From contig CANMSH010000005.1 in assembly GCA_947500525.1 (NCBI GenBank), positions 62,001-126,000 on the forward strand: DNA of 64,000 bases, in the 5' to 3' direction. The notes under the pieces are model-generated. The model did not search any database, was not told the origin of the DNA, and saw only the letters and a program-made list of their open reading frames with translations. This stretch comes from an uncultured Flavobacteriaceae bacterium. Its GTDB lineage: Bacteria > Bacteroidota > Bacteroidia > Flavobacteriales > Flavobacteriaceae. Position 1 is the stretch's first letter. Every line of letters begins with the position of its first letter. This document shows, piece by piece, positions 9,414-17,525 of this stretch. The translations under genes and the position numbers were made by a program.

Positions 9414-9428
9414 TTTTGCTAACATGAC

Positions 9429-9459
9429 TTGGAAAATTAATGTAAAGTTTATATTTTTG
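9429..9459 (+). promoter_or_regulatory. Promoter of the marR-gnat operon
   Basis: TTG at 9429-9431, a 20-base spacer and TATTTTTG at 9452-9459 form a close match to the Bacteroidota promoter. The -7 box is immediately followed by a palindrome at 9461-9472. Confidence 0.65.
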
Positions 9460-9460
9460 C

Positions 9461-9472
9461 ATAAGTACTTAT
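9461..9472. promoter_or_regulatory. 12-bp palindrome, possible MarR operator
   Basis: ATAAGTACTTAT is a perfect 12-bp palindrome placed over the expected transcription start of the marR gene that begins at 9483. The location fits autorepression by the encoded MarR protein; that is inference. Confidence 0.45.
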
Positions 9473-9482
9473 ATAAATATTT

Positions 9483-9968
9483 ATGAAAGATTCATTATTA
9501 CAGTATCAAGAGTTGGCTTTAGGGTCGAGATTAAAACGGTTGAGTGATTACTTAATGAAGGAAGTCGCCATAATATACAAGGCCTTGAGTATCGATTTTG
9601 ATCCTTACCATATGCCAATTTTTAAACTTATTGGTGAACAGAAAGAATTGACCATTGGAGAAATTAGTGAATTACTTAACGTTACGCAGCCAGCTGTTAC
9701 ACAATACATTAACAGCCTTGAGCAAAAAAAAATGATCCAACGGAAAATCGGCAAAAATGATCGGAGAAAGAAAAAAGTGAATCTATCACACTTAGGAAAC
9801 AAAATGTTGGTGGAACTCAAACCAATTTGGAAAGTCATTGATAGTGAACTGAAGTTATTAACTCATAACTCTTCTCATGAAACGTTGTTAGAACATGTAA
9901 CTTATATTGAAGATGAAACAAGAGAAGAATCTTTAAGTAAAAGGATATTATCAAAAATTAAAAGATGA
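9483..9968 (+). CDS. MarR-family transcriptional regulator
   Basis: A 161-residue winged-helix regulator. The recognition region LTIGEISELLNVTQPAVTQYINSLEQKKMI is followed by the wing KIGKNDRRKKKVNLSHLG, the usual MarR signature. Its stop overlaps the start of the acetyltransferase gene in an ATGA arrangement, so the two are translationally coupled. MarR-GNAT pairs also occur as single fused proteins in other bacteria, which suggests a common pathway. A palindrome over the likely start site could be its own operator. The inducer is unknown. Confidence 0.9.
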   Translation: MKDSLLQYQELALGSRLKRLSDYLMKEVAIIYKALSIDFDPYHMPIFKLIGEQKELTIGEISELLNVTQPAVTQYINSLEQKKMIQRKIGKNDRRKKKVNLSHLGNKMLVELKPIWKVIDSELKLLTHNSSHETLLEHVTYIEDETREESLSKRILSKIKR

Positions 9969-10429
9969 ATACAACAGTGACCATAGTTCCCTATGAAGTT
10001 AAATACAGTAAAGCTTTTCATGATCTTAACATCGAGTGGTTAGAAACCTATTTCTATGTTGAAGATCACGACAAAGAAGTACTCGAGAATGCCAAATCAT
10101 ATATTATTGATAACGGTGGGTATATCTTTTTTGCCTTATATGAAGGAAAAATTGCAGGAACCGTTGCTTTAATGAATGAGTCTGAGGGTTATGAATTAAG
10201 TAAAATGGCCGTTTCACCTCGTTTTCAAGGTTTAAAAATCGGTCAACATCTAATGCAACATTGTATTAATTTTGCGAAAAACAGAGGATGGACAGAGCTT
10301 CTCCTCTATTCTAATACAATCTTAGAAAATGCCATTTACATCTATAAAAAGTTTGGATTTAAAGAAGTAGCATTAGAAGCTAATAGTCCGTATGCAAGAA
10401 GTAATATTAAAATGGTATTAACGCTCTAA
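9965..10429 (+). CDS. GNAT-family N-acetyltransferase
   Basis: A 154-residue GCN5-type acetyltransferase. The acetyl-CoA binding motif A is visible as LSKMAVSPRFQGLKIGQHLM (R/Q-x-x-G-x-G/I variant), followed by the LLLYSNTILENAIYIYKKFGF motif B typical of GNAT proteins. It overlaps the marR stop by 4 bases and is very likely regulated by it. Its stop overlaps the convergent aroQ stop by 4 bases. The substrate is unknown. Confidence 0.9.
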   Translation: MNTTVTIVPYEVKYSKAFHDLNIEWLETYFYVEDHDKEVLENAKSYIIDNGGYIFFALYEGKIAGTVALMNESEGYELSKMAVSPRFQGLKIGQHLMQHCINFAKNRGWTELLLYSNTILENAIYIYKKFGFKEVALEANSPYARSNIKMVLTL

Positions 10430-10848
10430 GCGTTCATGAATGCATTTATTGCCAGTTCATATCCTTTCATTCCCATTCCAATAACTATTCCGCTAGCATT
10501 CGGTGAAACATATGAATGATGTCTGAAATCTTCTCGTGCGTAAACATTTGAAATATGCACCTCAATTACTGGTGTTTCTATCGCTTTTACGGCATCTCCT
10601 ATGCCCACAGAGGTGTGTGTATAGGCTGCTGCATTTAATATGATTCCGTCATAATTAAAACCTACTTCATGTAATTTGTCAATGAGTTCGCCTTCAATAT
10701 TTGATTGAAAATATGATAAAGAGATACTGGCATATTTCTCGGTCAATTCACTAAAGTAGTCAGCGAAGGTCACTCCACCATAGATTTCTGGTTCTCTCTT
10801 TCCTAACAAGTTTAAATTGGGTCCGTTAATTATTATTATTCTTTTCAT
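10426..10848 (-). CDS. aroQ: Type II 3-dehydroquinate dehydratase
   Basis: A 140-residue dodecameric-type dehydroquinase for the third step of the shikimate pathway (3-dehydroquinate to 3-dehydroshikimate). The N-terminal INGPNLNLLGKREPEIYG contains the catalytic Tyr loop. The NAAAYTHTSVGIGDA segment holds the Asn/Ala substrate contacts. IEVHISNVYAREDFRHHSYVSP contains the catalytic His and the Arg of the lid. Length matches the family. It lies convergent to the GNAT gene and divergent from an outer-membrane protein. Confidence 0.95.
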   Translation of the reverse strand: MKRIIIINGPNLNLLGKREPEIYGGVTFADYFSELTEKYASISLSYFQSNIEGELIDKLHEVGFNYDGIILNAAAYTHTSVGIGDAVKAIETPVIEVHISNVYAREDFRHHSYVSPNASGIVIGMGMKGYELAINAFMNA

Positions 10849-10948
10849 ATTAAATTAGATTAATAGCAATTTTATTTTCTTAAAGAAGATTAAAAATATA
10901 TATATTAGCTTAATAAATTCTTAAATCACCCATTAAAATTTTACTATT

Positions 10949-11422
10949 ATGAAAAAAACATGTTTACTCATCATCGCAATCTTTACTTTTACATTAGCTT
11001 CAGCACAAGAACAAGCAATTAAAGTAAATCCAATTGGTATCGCCTTTGGTGTTGCAAATGCCGGTTATGAATTTTCTGTTAATGATTCGCAATCCTTGAC
11101 TGTTTCTGGTCTTTATTACAATATTTCAGATATTTCAGGTTTTGGCCTTGGAGCAGATTATAGGTTTTACTTTTCGAGTAAAGAAGCTTTGAGAGGTTGG
11201 CATGCAGGACCTACTGCTGGTTATTTTTCATTATCTGATGATTTTGATAACTCAGCTGGTTTCTTTAATATAGGTGGTGCAGTTGGTCATCAATGGATTT
11301 TAAAAGAACATTTTGTTATAGATACTTTCGCAAGTGTTGGATTTCTAACAGGAAGTTCTGATAGTTTCACTGTGAGTTCTACCGCCATTGGAATAGGTGT
11401 ATCGCTTGGGTATGCTTGGTAA
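10949..11422 (+). CDS. Small outer-membrane beta-barrel protein
   Basis: A 157-residue protein with a cleavable signal (MKKTCLLIIAIFTFTLASAQ) and a short barrel of about eight strands. Typical strand ends are AFGVANAGYEF, LGADYRFYF, AGPTAGYFSL, GGAVGHQW and IGIGVSLGYAW. The ending on an aromatic residue (W) fits BAM-dependent outer-membrane insertion. Similar small DUF3575-like or OmpW-like proteins are common in flavobacteria; the specific role is unknown. A strong terminator follows. Confidence 0.75.
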   Translation: MKKTCLLIIAIFTFTLASAQEQAIKVNPIGIAFGVANAGYEFSVNDSQSLTVSGLYYNISDISGFGLGADYRFYFSSKEALRGWHAGPTAGYFSLSDDFDNSAGFFNIGGAVGHQWILKEHFVIDTFASVGFLTGSSDSFTVSSTAIGIGVSLGYAW

Positions 11423-11438
11423 TAACGAAATAAGTTAT

Positions 11439-11467
11439 AAAAAAGCGGCAATCATGCCGCTTTTTTT
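11439..11467 (+). terminator. Rho-independent terminator
   Basis: A6, stem GCGGCA/TGCCGC with a 4-base loop, then T7. It ends the small outer-membrane protein transcript. Confidence 0.9.
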
Positions 11468-11482
11468 ATGTCGAAACAAATT

Positions 11483-11686
11483 CTAATTGAACTTATACGC
11501 TGCTCCCAAACCGAACAAAGCAACAGTATCTTCATCCCTACTGACCTAATTGTAAAAGAGAAAAATATCTAACATCTCTGGTTGGCAACCCATTTTAGAT
11601 TGATAATACACTCCACCTATATCACTTTTGTTAGCAATTCCATATTCCAAAATTGCTTTCAATCTAGGTTTTAAGGTATATTCATT
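11483..11686 (-). pseudogene. Decayed 3' fragment of an outer-membrane barrel gene
   Basis: Minus-strand translation directly behind the stop of the neighbouring barrel gene gives an uninterrupted barrel-like stretch, including LKPRLKAILEYGIANKSDIG. A single in-frame TAG at 11546-11548 then interrupts it, and it resumes as TVALFGLGAAYKFN before a proper stop at 11483-11485. The ending is a typical outer-membrane C-terminal strand. No start or signal peptide is present. The remnant probably comes from a tandem gene whose 5' part was deleted. The coding-like text is read directly; the deletion scenario is inference. Confidence 0.6.
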
Positions 11687-12277
11687 TTAAAATTTATAAA
11701 TCAGTCCGAACTGCAACGTATTTGTCCTTAACGTTGGTCTTATACTAGAAAGTGCGTCAGAAATTTCACTTTCTAACCTATTTCTGAGTCCGAAAGCATA
11801 CCTAGTTTGCACTATTATTTTAGGACTTATATCATATCCTAAACCAACCACACCACTATATCCGAAGGTATCGAAAAAATTATCGACAAAATCTGATAAA
11901 CCCAAGACCAAATCAAATTGCGGTCCTGCTTGCACATTTAATGATTCACTTACATAATATTTAGCTACAATTGGAAATCCAATGATGCTTTCATCACCTG
12001 CACCCGCATAAAACAGTTCAGATTGAATTTTTAAATCCTCTAGAATTCGAATATCACCTACCAAACCTAGATACAAGCCTATTCCGTCTAACACATCAAG
12101 GGCATCTTCATTTTGCCCCAGTAAACTCAATACTGGGCCAATATCAACACCAGATGTTTTTAGTGTTGCATTGCCATAAAAGGCACCTCCAATAATTCCA
12201 AACTCAATTTTCTTTTGAGCAAAAGTTTGAATACCGCAAAAAAGCACTATTACCAGAACAATATAATTTTTACGCAT
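11687..12277 (-). CDS. Outer-membrane beta-barrel (porin-family) protein
   Basis: From ATG at 12277 the product is 196 residues. It has a clear signal peptide (MRKNYIVLVIVLFCGIQTFAQ) and a mature barrel that opens KKIEFGIIGGAFYGNATL and ends LQFGLIYKF, the canonical aromatic terminus. A more upstream ATG at 12304 would add nine hydrophilic residues before the signal and is less likely. It resembles the PorT-like/outer-membrane beta-barrel proteins of Bacteroidota. A decayed related fragment lies immediately downstream. It is divergent from xerD with a 44-base gap. Confidence 0.75.
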   Translation of the reverse strand: MRKNYIVLVIVLFCGIQTFAQKKIEFGIIGGAFYGNATLKTSGVDIGPVLSLLGQNEDALDVLDGIGLYLGLVGDIRILEDLKIQSELFYAGAGDESIIGFPIVAKYYVSESLNVQAGPQFDLVLGLSDFVDNFFDTFGYSGVVGLGYDISPKIIVQTRYAFGLRNRLESEISDALSSIRPTLRTNTLQFGLIYKF

Positions 12278-12321
12278 AGATTTCTTATAATGATTATATT
12301 GCAATATATGAAAAAACGTTT

Positions 12322-13224
12322 ATGTCGATGATATGGAGAAACGCGATACAAGATTATACCTTGTATTTAAAAATTGAACGCGGCCTTTCAGAAAATTCTA
12401 TTGAGAATTATGCCCGAGATGTCACTAAATTAGTCACTTATTTAGAACTCTCTCAAATTAAGATGACTCCTGTGAACATTTCGGATGAGACAATTCAACA
12501 ATTTGTTTATGAATTAGCGAAAACAGTAAACGCTCGATCCCAATCTCGCACGATCTCAGGTCTTCGCAGTTTCTTCGATTATTTGATTTTCGAAAATTAT
12601 CGAACGGATAATCCAACCATATTACTTGAAACCCCGAAAATTGGAAGAAAACTTCCCGACACCTTATCGCAAAAAGAAATAGATCAAATTATAAGTCAAG
12701 TTGATCTTAGTCATCCTCAAGGTCAACGTAATAAAACTATACTCGAGACTTTGTATAGTTGTGGGCTTAGGGTTACAGAGTTAATCACTTTACAGCTGTC
12801 TGATCTATTCTTTGAAGAGGGTTTTATTAGAGTTATTGGAAAAGGTAACAAACAGCGATTTGTACCCATTAATGCTGAAACACAAAAATTAATACATATC
12901 TATATCAAACAAGTGAGAAATCATATGAAACCTCAAAAAGGATTTGAAGATACTATCTTTCTAAATCGAAGAGGCAAACAACTAACGCGTAATATGATAT
13001 TCGTGATAATAAAAGATCTCACGGAAAAAGCTGGAATTAAAAAAAAGGTAAGCCCTCATACATTTCGACATTCATTTGCAACACATTTACTAGAAAATGG
13101 AGCCGATTTACGTTCTATACAACAAATGCTCGGTCATGAAAGTATTACAACAACTGAAATATACATGCATTTAGATAAAACATTCTTAAAAGAAGTTGTA
13201 GAAAAATTTCACCCGCGAAACTAA
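12322..13224 (+). CDS. xerD: Site-specific tyrosine recombinase XerD
   Basis: A 300-residue tyrosine recombinase for chromosome dimer resolution at dif. The N-terminal SAM-like core-binding domain covers about residues 8-95 (LYLKIERGLSENSIENYARD). The catalytic domain shows the Arg in LYSCGLRVTELITL, the Lys region GKGNKQRFVPI, HTFRHSFATHLLENG (H-x-x-R), LGHESITTTEIYMHL with the His and the Tyr nucleophile. Length and motifs fit housekeeping XerC/D rather than a transposon integrase, and there is no mobile context. No dif site was identified here. Confidence 0.93.
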   Translation: MSMIWRNAIQDYTLYLKIERGLSENSIENYARDVTKLVTYLELSQIKMTPVNISDETIQQFVYELAKTVNARSQSRTISGLRSFFDYLIFENYRTDNPTILLETPKIGRKLPDTLSQKEIDQIISQVDLSHPQGQRNKTILETLYSCGLRVTELITLQLSDLFFEEGFIRVIGKGNKQRFVPINAETQKLIHIYIKQVRNHMKPQKGFEDTIFLNRRGKQLTRNMIFVIIKDLTEKAGIKKKVSPHTFRHSFATHLLENGADLRSIQQMLGHESITTTEIYMHLDKTFLKEVVEKFHPRN

Positions 13225-13225
13225 A

Positions 13226-13252
13226 AATACCTCCTCATTAAGAGAAGGTATT
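13226..13252. terminator. Hairpin between convergent xerD and rny
   Basis: AATACCT and AGGTATT arms extended by CTC/GAG around an ATTA loop, with one internal mismatch. The hairpin fills the gap between two convergent genes. The T-tract is weak, so terminator activity is moderate inference. Confidence 0.55.
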
Positions 13253-13263
13253 GCTTTTGATAA

Positions 13264-14832
13264 TTATTTGGCAATATTTACCGCTCTTGTTTCTCTAATT
13301 ACGGTCACCCTCACTTGTCCTGGGTACGTCATATCATTTTGTATTTTTTGTGAAATATTGAACGATAATTCTGACGCCTTCACATCATCTACTTTTTCAC
13401 TTTCAACAATAACACGCAGCTCTCTACCCGCTTGAATGGCATACGCTTTTTGAACTCCGCTAAATCCAAATGCAACGTTTTCCAAATCTTTTAAACGCTG
13501 AATATATGAATCTAAAACCTGTCTTCTAGCTCCAGGTCTTGCTCCAGAAATAGCATCACAAACTTGAACAATTGGTGCAATAAGAGATTTCATTTCTATT
13601 TCATCGTGGTGGGCACCAATTGCATTACAAACATCTGGTTTTTCGCCATGTTTTTGAGCCCATTCCATTCCCAACAAAGCATGCGGTAGTTCACTTTCTG
13701 TTTCTGGAACTTTACCAATATCATGTAATAACCCAGCTCTTTTAGCAACTTTCGGATTTATTCCAAGTTCAGCGGCCATCACAGCACATAAATTTGCTAC
13801 CTCGCGCGAGTGTTGTAATAAATTCTGACCATAAGAAGAACGATATTTCATTCTTCCTACTACTTTGATTAATTCTGGATGCAATCCATGAATTCCTAAA
13901 TCAATAACTGTTCGCTTACCGACCTCTATAATTTCTTGATTAATTTCCTTTCGAGTTTTTGCTACAATTTCTTCAATTCGGGCAGGATGTATTCTTCCAT
14001 CGGTTACCAACTTATGCATGGAAAGTCTTGCTATTTCTCTACGAACAGGATCAAAACAAGATAAGATAATAGCTTCTGGGGTATCGTCTACAATTATTTC
14101 AACACCTGTTGCAGATTCTAAAGCACGAATATTACGTCCTTCTCTACCAATGATTCTACCTTTAACATCGTCGGATTCTAGATTAAATACTGATACACAA
14201 TTTTCTACAGTTTGCTCAACACCAATTCGTTGTATCGTACTTAATACTACTTTCTTTGCCTCTTGTTGTGCGGTCAATTTGGCTTCTTCTAGTGTTTCTT
14301 GAATGTAGGCCATAGCATCTGTCTTAGCCACTTCTTTTAAAGACTCAACCAATTCCTTTTTGGCATCATCAGCAGACAGTCCAGAGATCACTTCTAATTG
14401 TTCAACCTGTTTCTTATGTAGTTTTTCTGTTTCGGTCTTTTTCTTTTCTAAGAATTCAATACGATAATTATAATCGTCTTCTTTACTCTTCAAAGACTTA
14501 TTAAGCTTTGTCGTTTTATCAAGTTCTTGAGATACTTTTGATTCTTTCTCTCGAATACGTTTTTCTGCTTCTGATACCTTTTTATCTCGAGATAAAATTA
14601 CTTTTTCATGTTCCGATTTTAATTCAATAAACTTTTCTTTGGCCTGTAGTATTTTATCTTTTTTAAGTGCCTCTGCTTCTAGTTTCCCTTCTTTAAGAAT
14701 ATTAGAAACTTGTTTCTTAGCATTTTTAAGCATCATCGATGCCTTATTCCTTTCTAACATTTTGGCTATAAAGAAACCGATAGCTATACCAGCAACTATT
14801 CCAATTATAATCGGCATTATCAATTCTTCCAT
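13264..14832 (-). CDS. rny: Ribonuclease Y
   Basis: A 522-residue membrane-anchored endoribonuclease that initiates mRNA decay. An N-terminal transmembrane helix ([18 protein letters not shown]) is followed by a long Lys/Glu coiled coil (residues about 30-200), a KH RNA-binding domain ([19 protein letters not shown]) and an HD domain ([13 protein letters not shown] plus [11 protein letters not shown]). All catalytic His/Asp are present. It is downstream of zapA and a putative 6S RNA on the same strand, an arrangement I believe recurs in flavobacteria. Confidence 0.96.
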   Translation of the reverse strand: MEELIMPIIIGIVAGIAIGFFIAKMLERNKASMMLKNAKKQVSNILKEGKLEAEALKKDKILQAKEKFIELKSEHEKVILSRDKKVSEAEKRIREKESKVSQELDKTTKLNKSLKSKEDDYNYRIEFLEKKKTETEKLHKKQVEQLEVISGLSADDAKKELVESLKEVAKTDAMAYIQETLEEAKLTAQQEAKKVVLSTIQRIGVEQTVENCVSVFNLESDDVKGRIIGREGRNIRALESATGVEIIVDDTPEAIILSCFDPVRREIARLSMHKLVTDGRIHPARIEEIVAKTRKEINQEIIEVGKRTVIDLGIHGLHPELIKVVGRMKYRSSYGQNLLQHSREVANLCAVMAAELGINPKVAKRAGLLHDIGKVPETESELPHALLGMEWAQKHGEKPDVCNAIGAHHDEIEMKSLIAPIVQVCDAISGARPGARRQVLDSYIQRLKDLENVAFGFSGVQKAYAIQAGRELRVIVESEKVDDVKASELSFNISQKIQNDMTYPGQVRVTVIRETRAVNIAK

Positions 14833-14849
14833 TATTTTGATTTTTGTGT

Positions 14850-14883
14850 AAAAAAAAACCTACACTAGTTCGGGGTTTTTTAA
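14850..14883 (-). terminator. Terminator of the putative 6S RNA
   Basis: Read on the minus strand, A-rich CC, a 13-base loop and GG followed by at least eight T form an intrinsic terminator just before rny. Confidence 0.6.
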
Positions 14884-15000
14884 ACTCCTTGATGACAAGT
14901 TTAGGGCTAACTGGTTGATCAATAATCCGCTTTGATACTAAATTGAATCAGTACCTGCGGCCCGCTTTAACAACCAAACTCACCCTTTCTAATTAAATAG
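14850..15000 (-). ncRNA. ssrS: Putative 6S RNA (6S-Flavo type)
   Basis: The 226-base gap between zapA and rny holds no ORF but folds, on the minus strand, like 6S RNA. A terminal hairpin spans 14927-14960: CCGC/GCGG at its base, a 7-bp upper stem GTACTGA/TTTAGTAT and a 5-base loop. It is flanked by a large internal bubble. The bubble is closed by GGTTG/CAACC (14913-14917 with 14971-14975) and AGGG/CCCT further out. An intrinsic terminator follows. The zapA-adjacent position also matches ssrS in Escherichia coli. The fold was worked out by hand; the 5' end is approximate. Confidence 0.6.
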
Positions 15001-15058
15001 TGTTGAGTTTAATAAACAAATAACTAATGTAGGCAGTAATTGTTTTATTTTAAAGAAC

Positions 15059-15352
15059 TTACTGTAGATGTGTATCTAAAAGACCATTCATCTCTATTAA
15101 TTTATGCTCAATTTTTTCTGCATCCTGACCGTTATATACCGTTTTCACCTCTTGCAATGAGGCAAATTGTAGGGCACACATAGCAAGAACATCTTGCTTA
15201 TCTCTTACTTCATAATTCTCTTCAAACCTTTTGATAAGGTCATTTATTTTCTTAACAGCTTTTCGCACCCCTTCTTCCTCACCTTCATTATTAATTGTTA
15301 GAGGATAAACTCGATCTCCAATGGTAACTTTTATTTTAAGTTTCTCGTTCAT
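15059..15352 (-). CDS. zapA: Cell division protein ZapA
   Basis: A 97-residue ZapA. The N-terminal beta domain (KLKIKVTIGDRVYPLTI) and the helix EEEGVRKAVKKINDLIKRFEENY followed by DVLAMCALQFASL are the family hallmarks. ZapA tetramers bundle FtsZ filaments at the septum. It follows, 7 bases downstream, a coiled-coil gene that resembles ZapB in size and composition. The 6S RNA candidate follows. Confidence 0.92.
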   Translation of the reverse strand: MNEKLKIKVTIGDRVYPLTINNEGEEEGVRKAVKKINDLIKRFEENYEVRDKQDVLAMCALQFASLQEVKTVYNGQDAEKIEHKLIEMNGLLDTHLQ

Positions 15353-15359
15353 ATAGAGT

Positions 15360-15650
15360 TTACTCTCCTAATTGAGCTATGCATTTATCGATTTCACGTA
15401 TTAACGCATTTATTTTTAATTTCGTTGTATGTTTATCCTCTTTGCTGCCTACTATTGCATTTGCAATCTTTAATGATTCGTATTCGTTTTGTAAACTAGA
15501 CCTCGATTCTTTCGCTTGTGAAAGCTCTTCAACTAACTTATTGCTTTTTTCTAATAATTGCTTATTTTCAATTTTCAATAATTCATATTTAGAAAGCAAC
15601 TTATGTAGTTTACTTTGCAGAGAATCAACTATTTCTATAACATTACTCAT
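15360..15650 (-). CDS. Coiled-coil protein, ZapB-like partner of ZapA
   Basis: From ATG at 15650 the protein has 96 residues, almost wholly coiled coil (VDSLQSKLHKLLSKYELLKI, then KSNKLVEELSQAKESRSSLQ). An upstream in-frame ATG at 15689 would add a short hydrophobic leader not typical of this protein; I prefer 15650. It lies just upstream of zapA on the same strand. That position and the heptads suggest a ZapB-like divisome linker, although sequence homology to ZapB is not evident. Confidence 0.75.
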   Translation of the reverse strand: MSNVIEIVDSLQSKLHKLLSKYELLKIENKQLLEKSNKLVEELSQAKESRSSLQNEYESLKIANAIVGSKEDKHTTKLKINALIREIDKCIAQLGE

Positions 15651-15815
15651 CAATACAAAGATTATAAACCTTTTGAACAAATTTAGCACTACTTGTTCAA
15701 TTAAACAACTGTTTTATTGATTTATGTCAATAACCCTATTCAATCTGCTGATTCATAAAGGCTTAATTTTTAATTTTTAATTGTTATTTCTTATAGTTAT
15801 TTTAGCAACACAATT

Positions 15816-17510
15816 ATGGGGAGATTCTTGTTTTTTTTAATGATACTATGCTTAGAGTCTAGTGTATTTTCGCAAACCAAATATCCAACAGATTATTTTG
15901 TAAAACCCTTAGATATACCGCTAATTTTATCAGGTACATTCGGAGAATTACGAAGTAATCATTTTCATTCTGGCCTCGATATTAAAACACAACAACGTCA
16001 AGGGTTGAACGTATACGCCGCTGCCGAAGGTTATGTTTCACGTATAAAAATTTCGCACTGGGGATATGGAAAAGCCTTGTATATTAGGCATCCAAATGGC
16101 TATACTACTGTTTATGGACATTTAAAGAAATTCTCTCCAAAAATAGAAGCCTATATTAAACAACGACAATACGAAAACGAGAGTTATACAATACAACTCT
16201 TCCCAAAAGAAGATGAACTAAGGGTGAATAAAAAAGAAATTGTGGCACTATCGGGTAATTCAGGAGGTTCTGGTGGCCCTCATCTACATTTTGAAATTAG
16301 AGACGCCAATGAATACCCTATGAATCCCATGTTATTTGGCATTCATATTAAAGATACGAAAGCGCCACAAATTAGAGCCGCAGTAGCTTACACTTTCACA
16401 GATTCATCACACGTAAACCAATTAAATGGTGTAAAAGAACTTAATTTTAAGATTCAAAAAGATGGAAGTTTATTAGCTGATACAGTGGAAGCTTTTGGGC
16501 TGATTGGTTTTGGTGTTAATACTGTTGATAGGCAAGATGGCGCTCTTAATAATAATGGTATTTTCAGTTTAGAAATGTTGGTAAATGGCACCAGACAATA
16601 CAAGCACACCATCGATAAGTTTAGCTTTAGTGAAACGCGATATTTAAATGCATTGATTGATTATGGTAGATTTTTTCGTAAGCGACAACGTATTCAAAAG
16701 GCTTTCGTAGAACCAGCAAATAAATTAAGTATTTATGAAGGTGTTCAAAATAATGGTTATGTAAGCATTGAGGATGGTAAATCATATAGCATACAAATCA
16801 TTGCAAAAGACTTTAAGGGCAACAAAAGAAAACTAATTATTCCTGTAAAAGGTAAAAAAGATTCTATCTATACAAGAAAGAAAATAAAGACAACTCCTTA
16901 TTTCTTTAAAGCAAATCAATTTAATAAAATAGAAAAAGAGAAAGTCACCATTGCTTTTCCTAAAAAAAGTTTTTATAATGATTTTTACTTCGATTTTAAA
17001 AAAGAACAAGATGTTGCCTTTTTACATAATGGTAGTGTTCCTGTGCACAAAAACTTCACCCTAACTTTCGATGTCTCAGAATATTCGCAAGACGAGCAAG
17101 ATAAGTTATTCATAGCAAGAGTAAATAAAAAAGGACGTCCTTCATATTCGAATACAAAGCGCAAAAAAAGTAAATTATATACTCTAAATAAGACTTTAGG
17201 AAATTATGCTTTGTTTTCAGATAATCAACCACCTAAAATACGTCCGGTGAATTTCAAAAAAGGACAATGGTTATCAAAGTACAGGTATTTAAAATTAAGA
17301 ATCAGTGATGACCTTTCGGGTATTAAATCGTACCGAGCAGAAATTGATGGTGAATGGATTCTAATGGAATATGATGCAAAAAGAAGCTTATTAACATATG
17401 ATTTCAACGATAAAAAATTATCGAATAATAAACATACGTTAAAAGTAATTGCTGTTGATAACGTTAACAATTCTAATACGTATATTGCAACGTTTTTCAG
17501 AAAACAATAA
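15816..17510 (+). CDS. M23 (LytM) metallopeptidase, exported
   Basis: A 564-residue exported protein with signal peptide (FLFFLMILCLESSVFSQ). The LytM/M23 domain at about residues 35-175 shows GTFGELRSNHFHSGLDI (first His and Asp ligands) and GGSGGPHLHFEIRD (HxH motif), with the conserved YGHL before it. These residues imply an active zinc glycyl endopeptidase on peptidoglycan crosslinks. The remaining 380 residues are beta-rich with an Ig-like end (SDDLSGIKSYRAEIDGEWI). A TonB receptor begins 15 bases downstream, so the two form an operon. Confidence 0.92.
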   Translation: MGRFLFFLMILCLESSVFSQTKYPTDYFVKPLDIPLILSGTFGELRSNHFHSGLDIKTQQRQGLNVYAAAEGYVSRIKISHWGYGKALYIRHPNGYTTVYGHLKKFSPKIEAYIKQRQYENESYTIQLFPKEDELRVNKKEIVALSGNSGGSGGPHLHFEIRDANEYPMNPMLFGIHIKDTKAPQIRAAVAYTFTDSSHVNQLNGVKELNFKIQKDGSLLADTVEAFGLIGFGVNTVDRQDGALNNNGIFSLEMLVNGTRQYKHTIDKFSFSETRYLNALIDYGRFFRKRQRIQKAFVEPANKLSIYEGVQNNGYVSIEDGKSYSIQIIAKDFKGNKRKLIIPVKGKKDSIYTRKKIKTTPYFFKANQFNKIEKEKVTIAFPKKSFYNDFYFDFKKEQDVAFLHNGSVPVHKNFTLTFDVSEYSQDEQDKLFIARVNKKGRPSYSNTKRKKSKLYTLNKTLGNYALFSDNQPPKIRPVNFKKGQWLSKYRYLKLRISDDLSGIKSYRAEIDGEWILMEYDAKRSLLTYDFNDKKLSNNKHTLKVIAVDNVNNSNTYIATFFRKQ

Positions 17511-17525
17511 TTAAAATTATTCTAC

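Noticed and set aside
13081-13224. XerD as a possible integrase of a mobile element
   Set aside because: Size and motifs are those of the housekeeping recombinase, and no attachment repeats or transposon genes are nearby.
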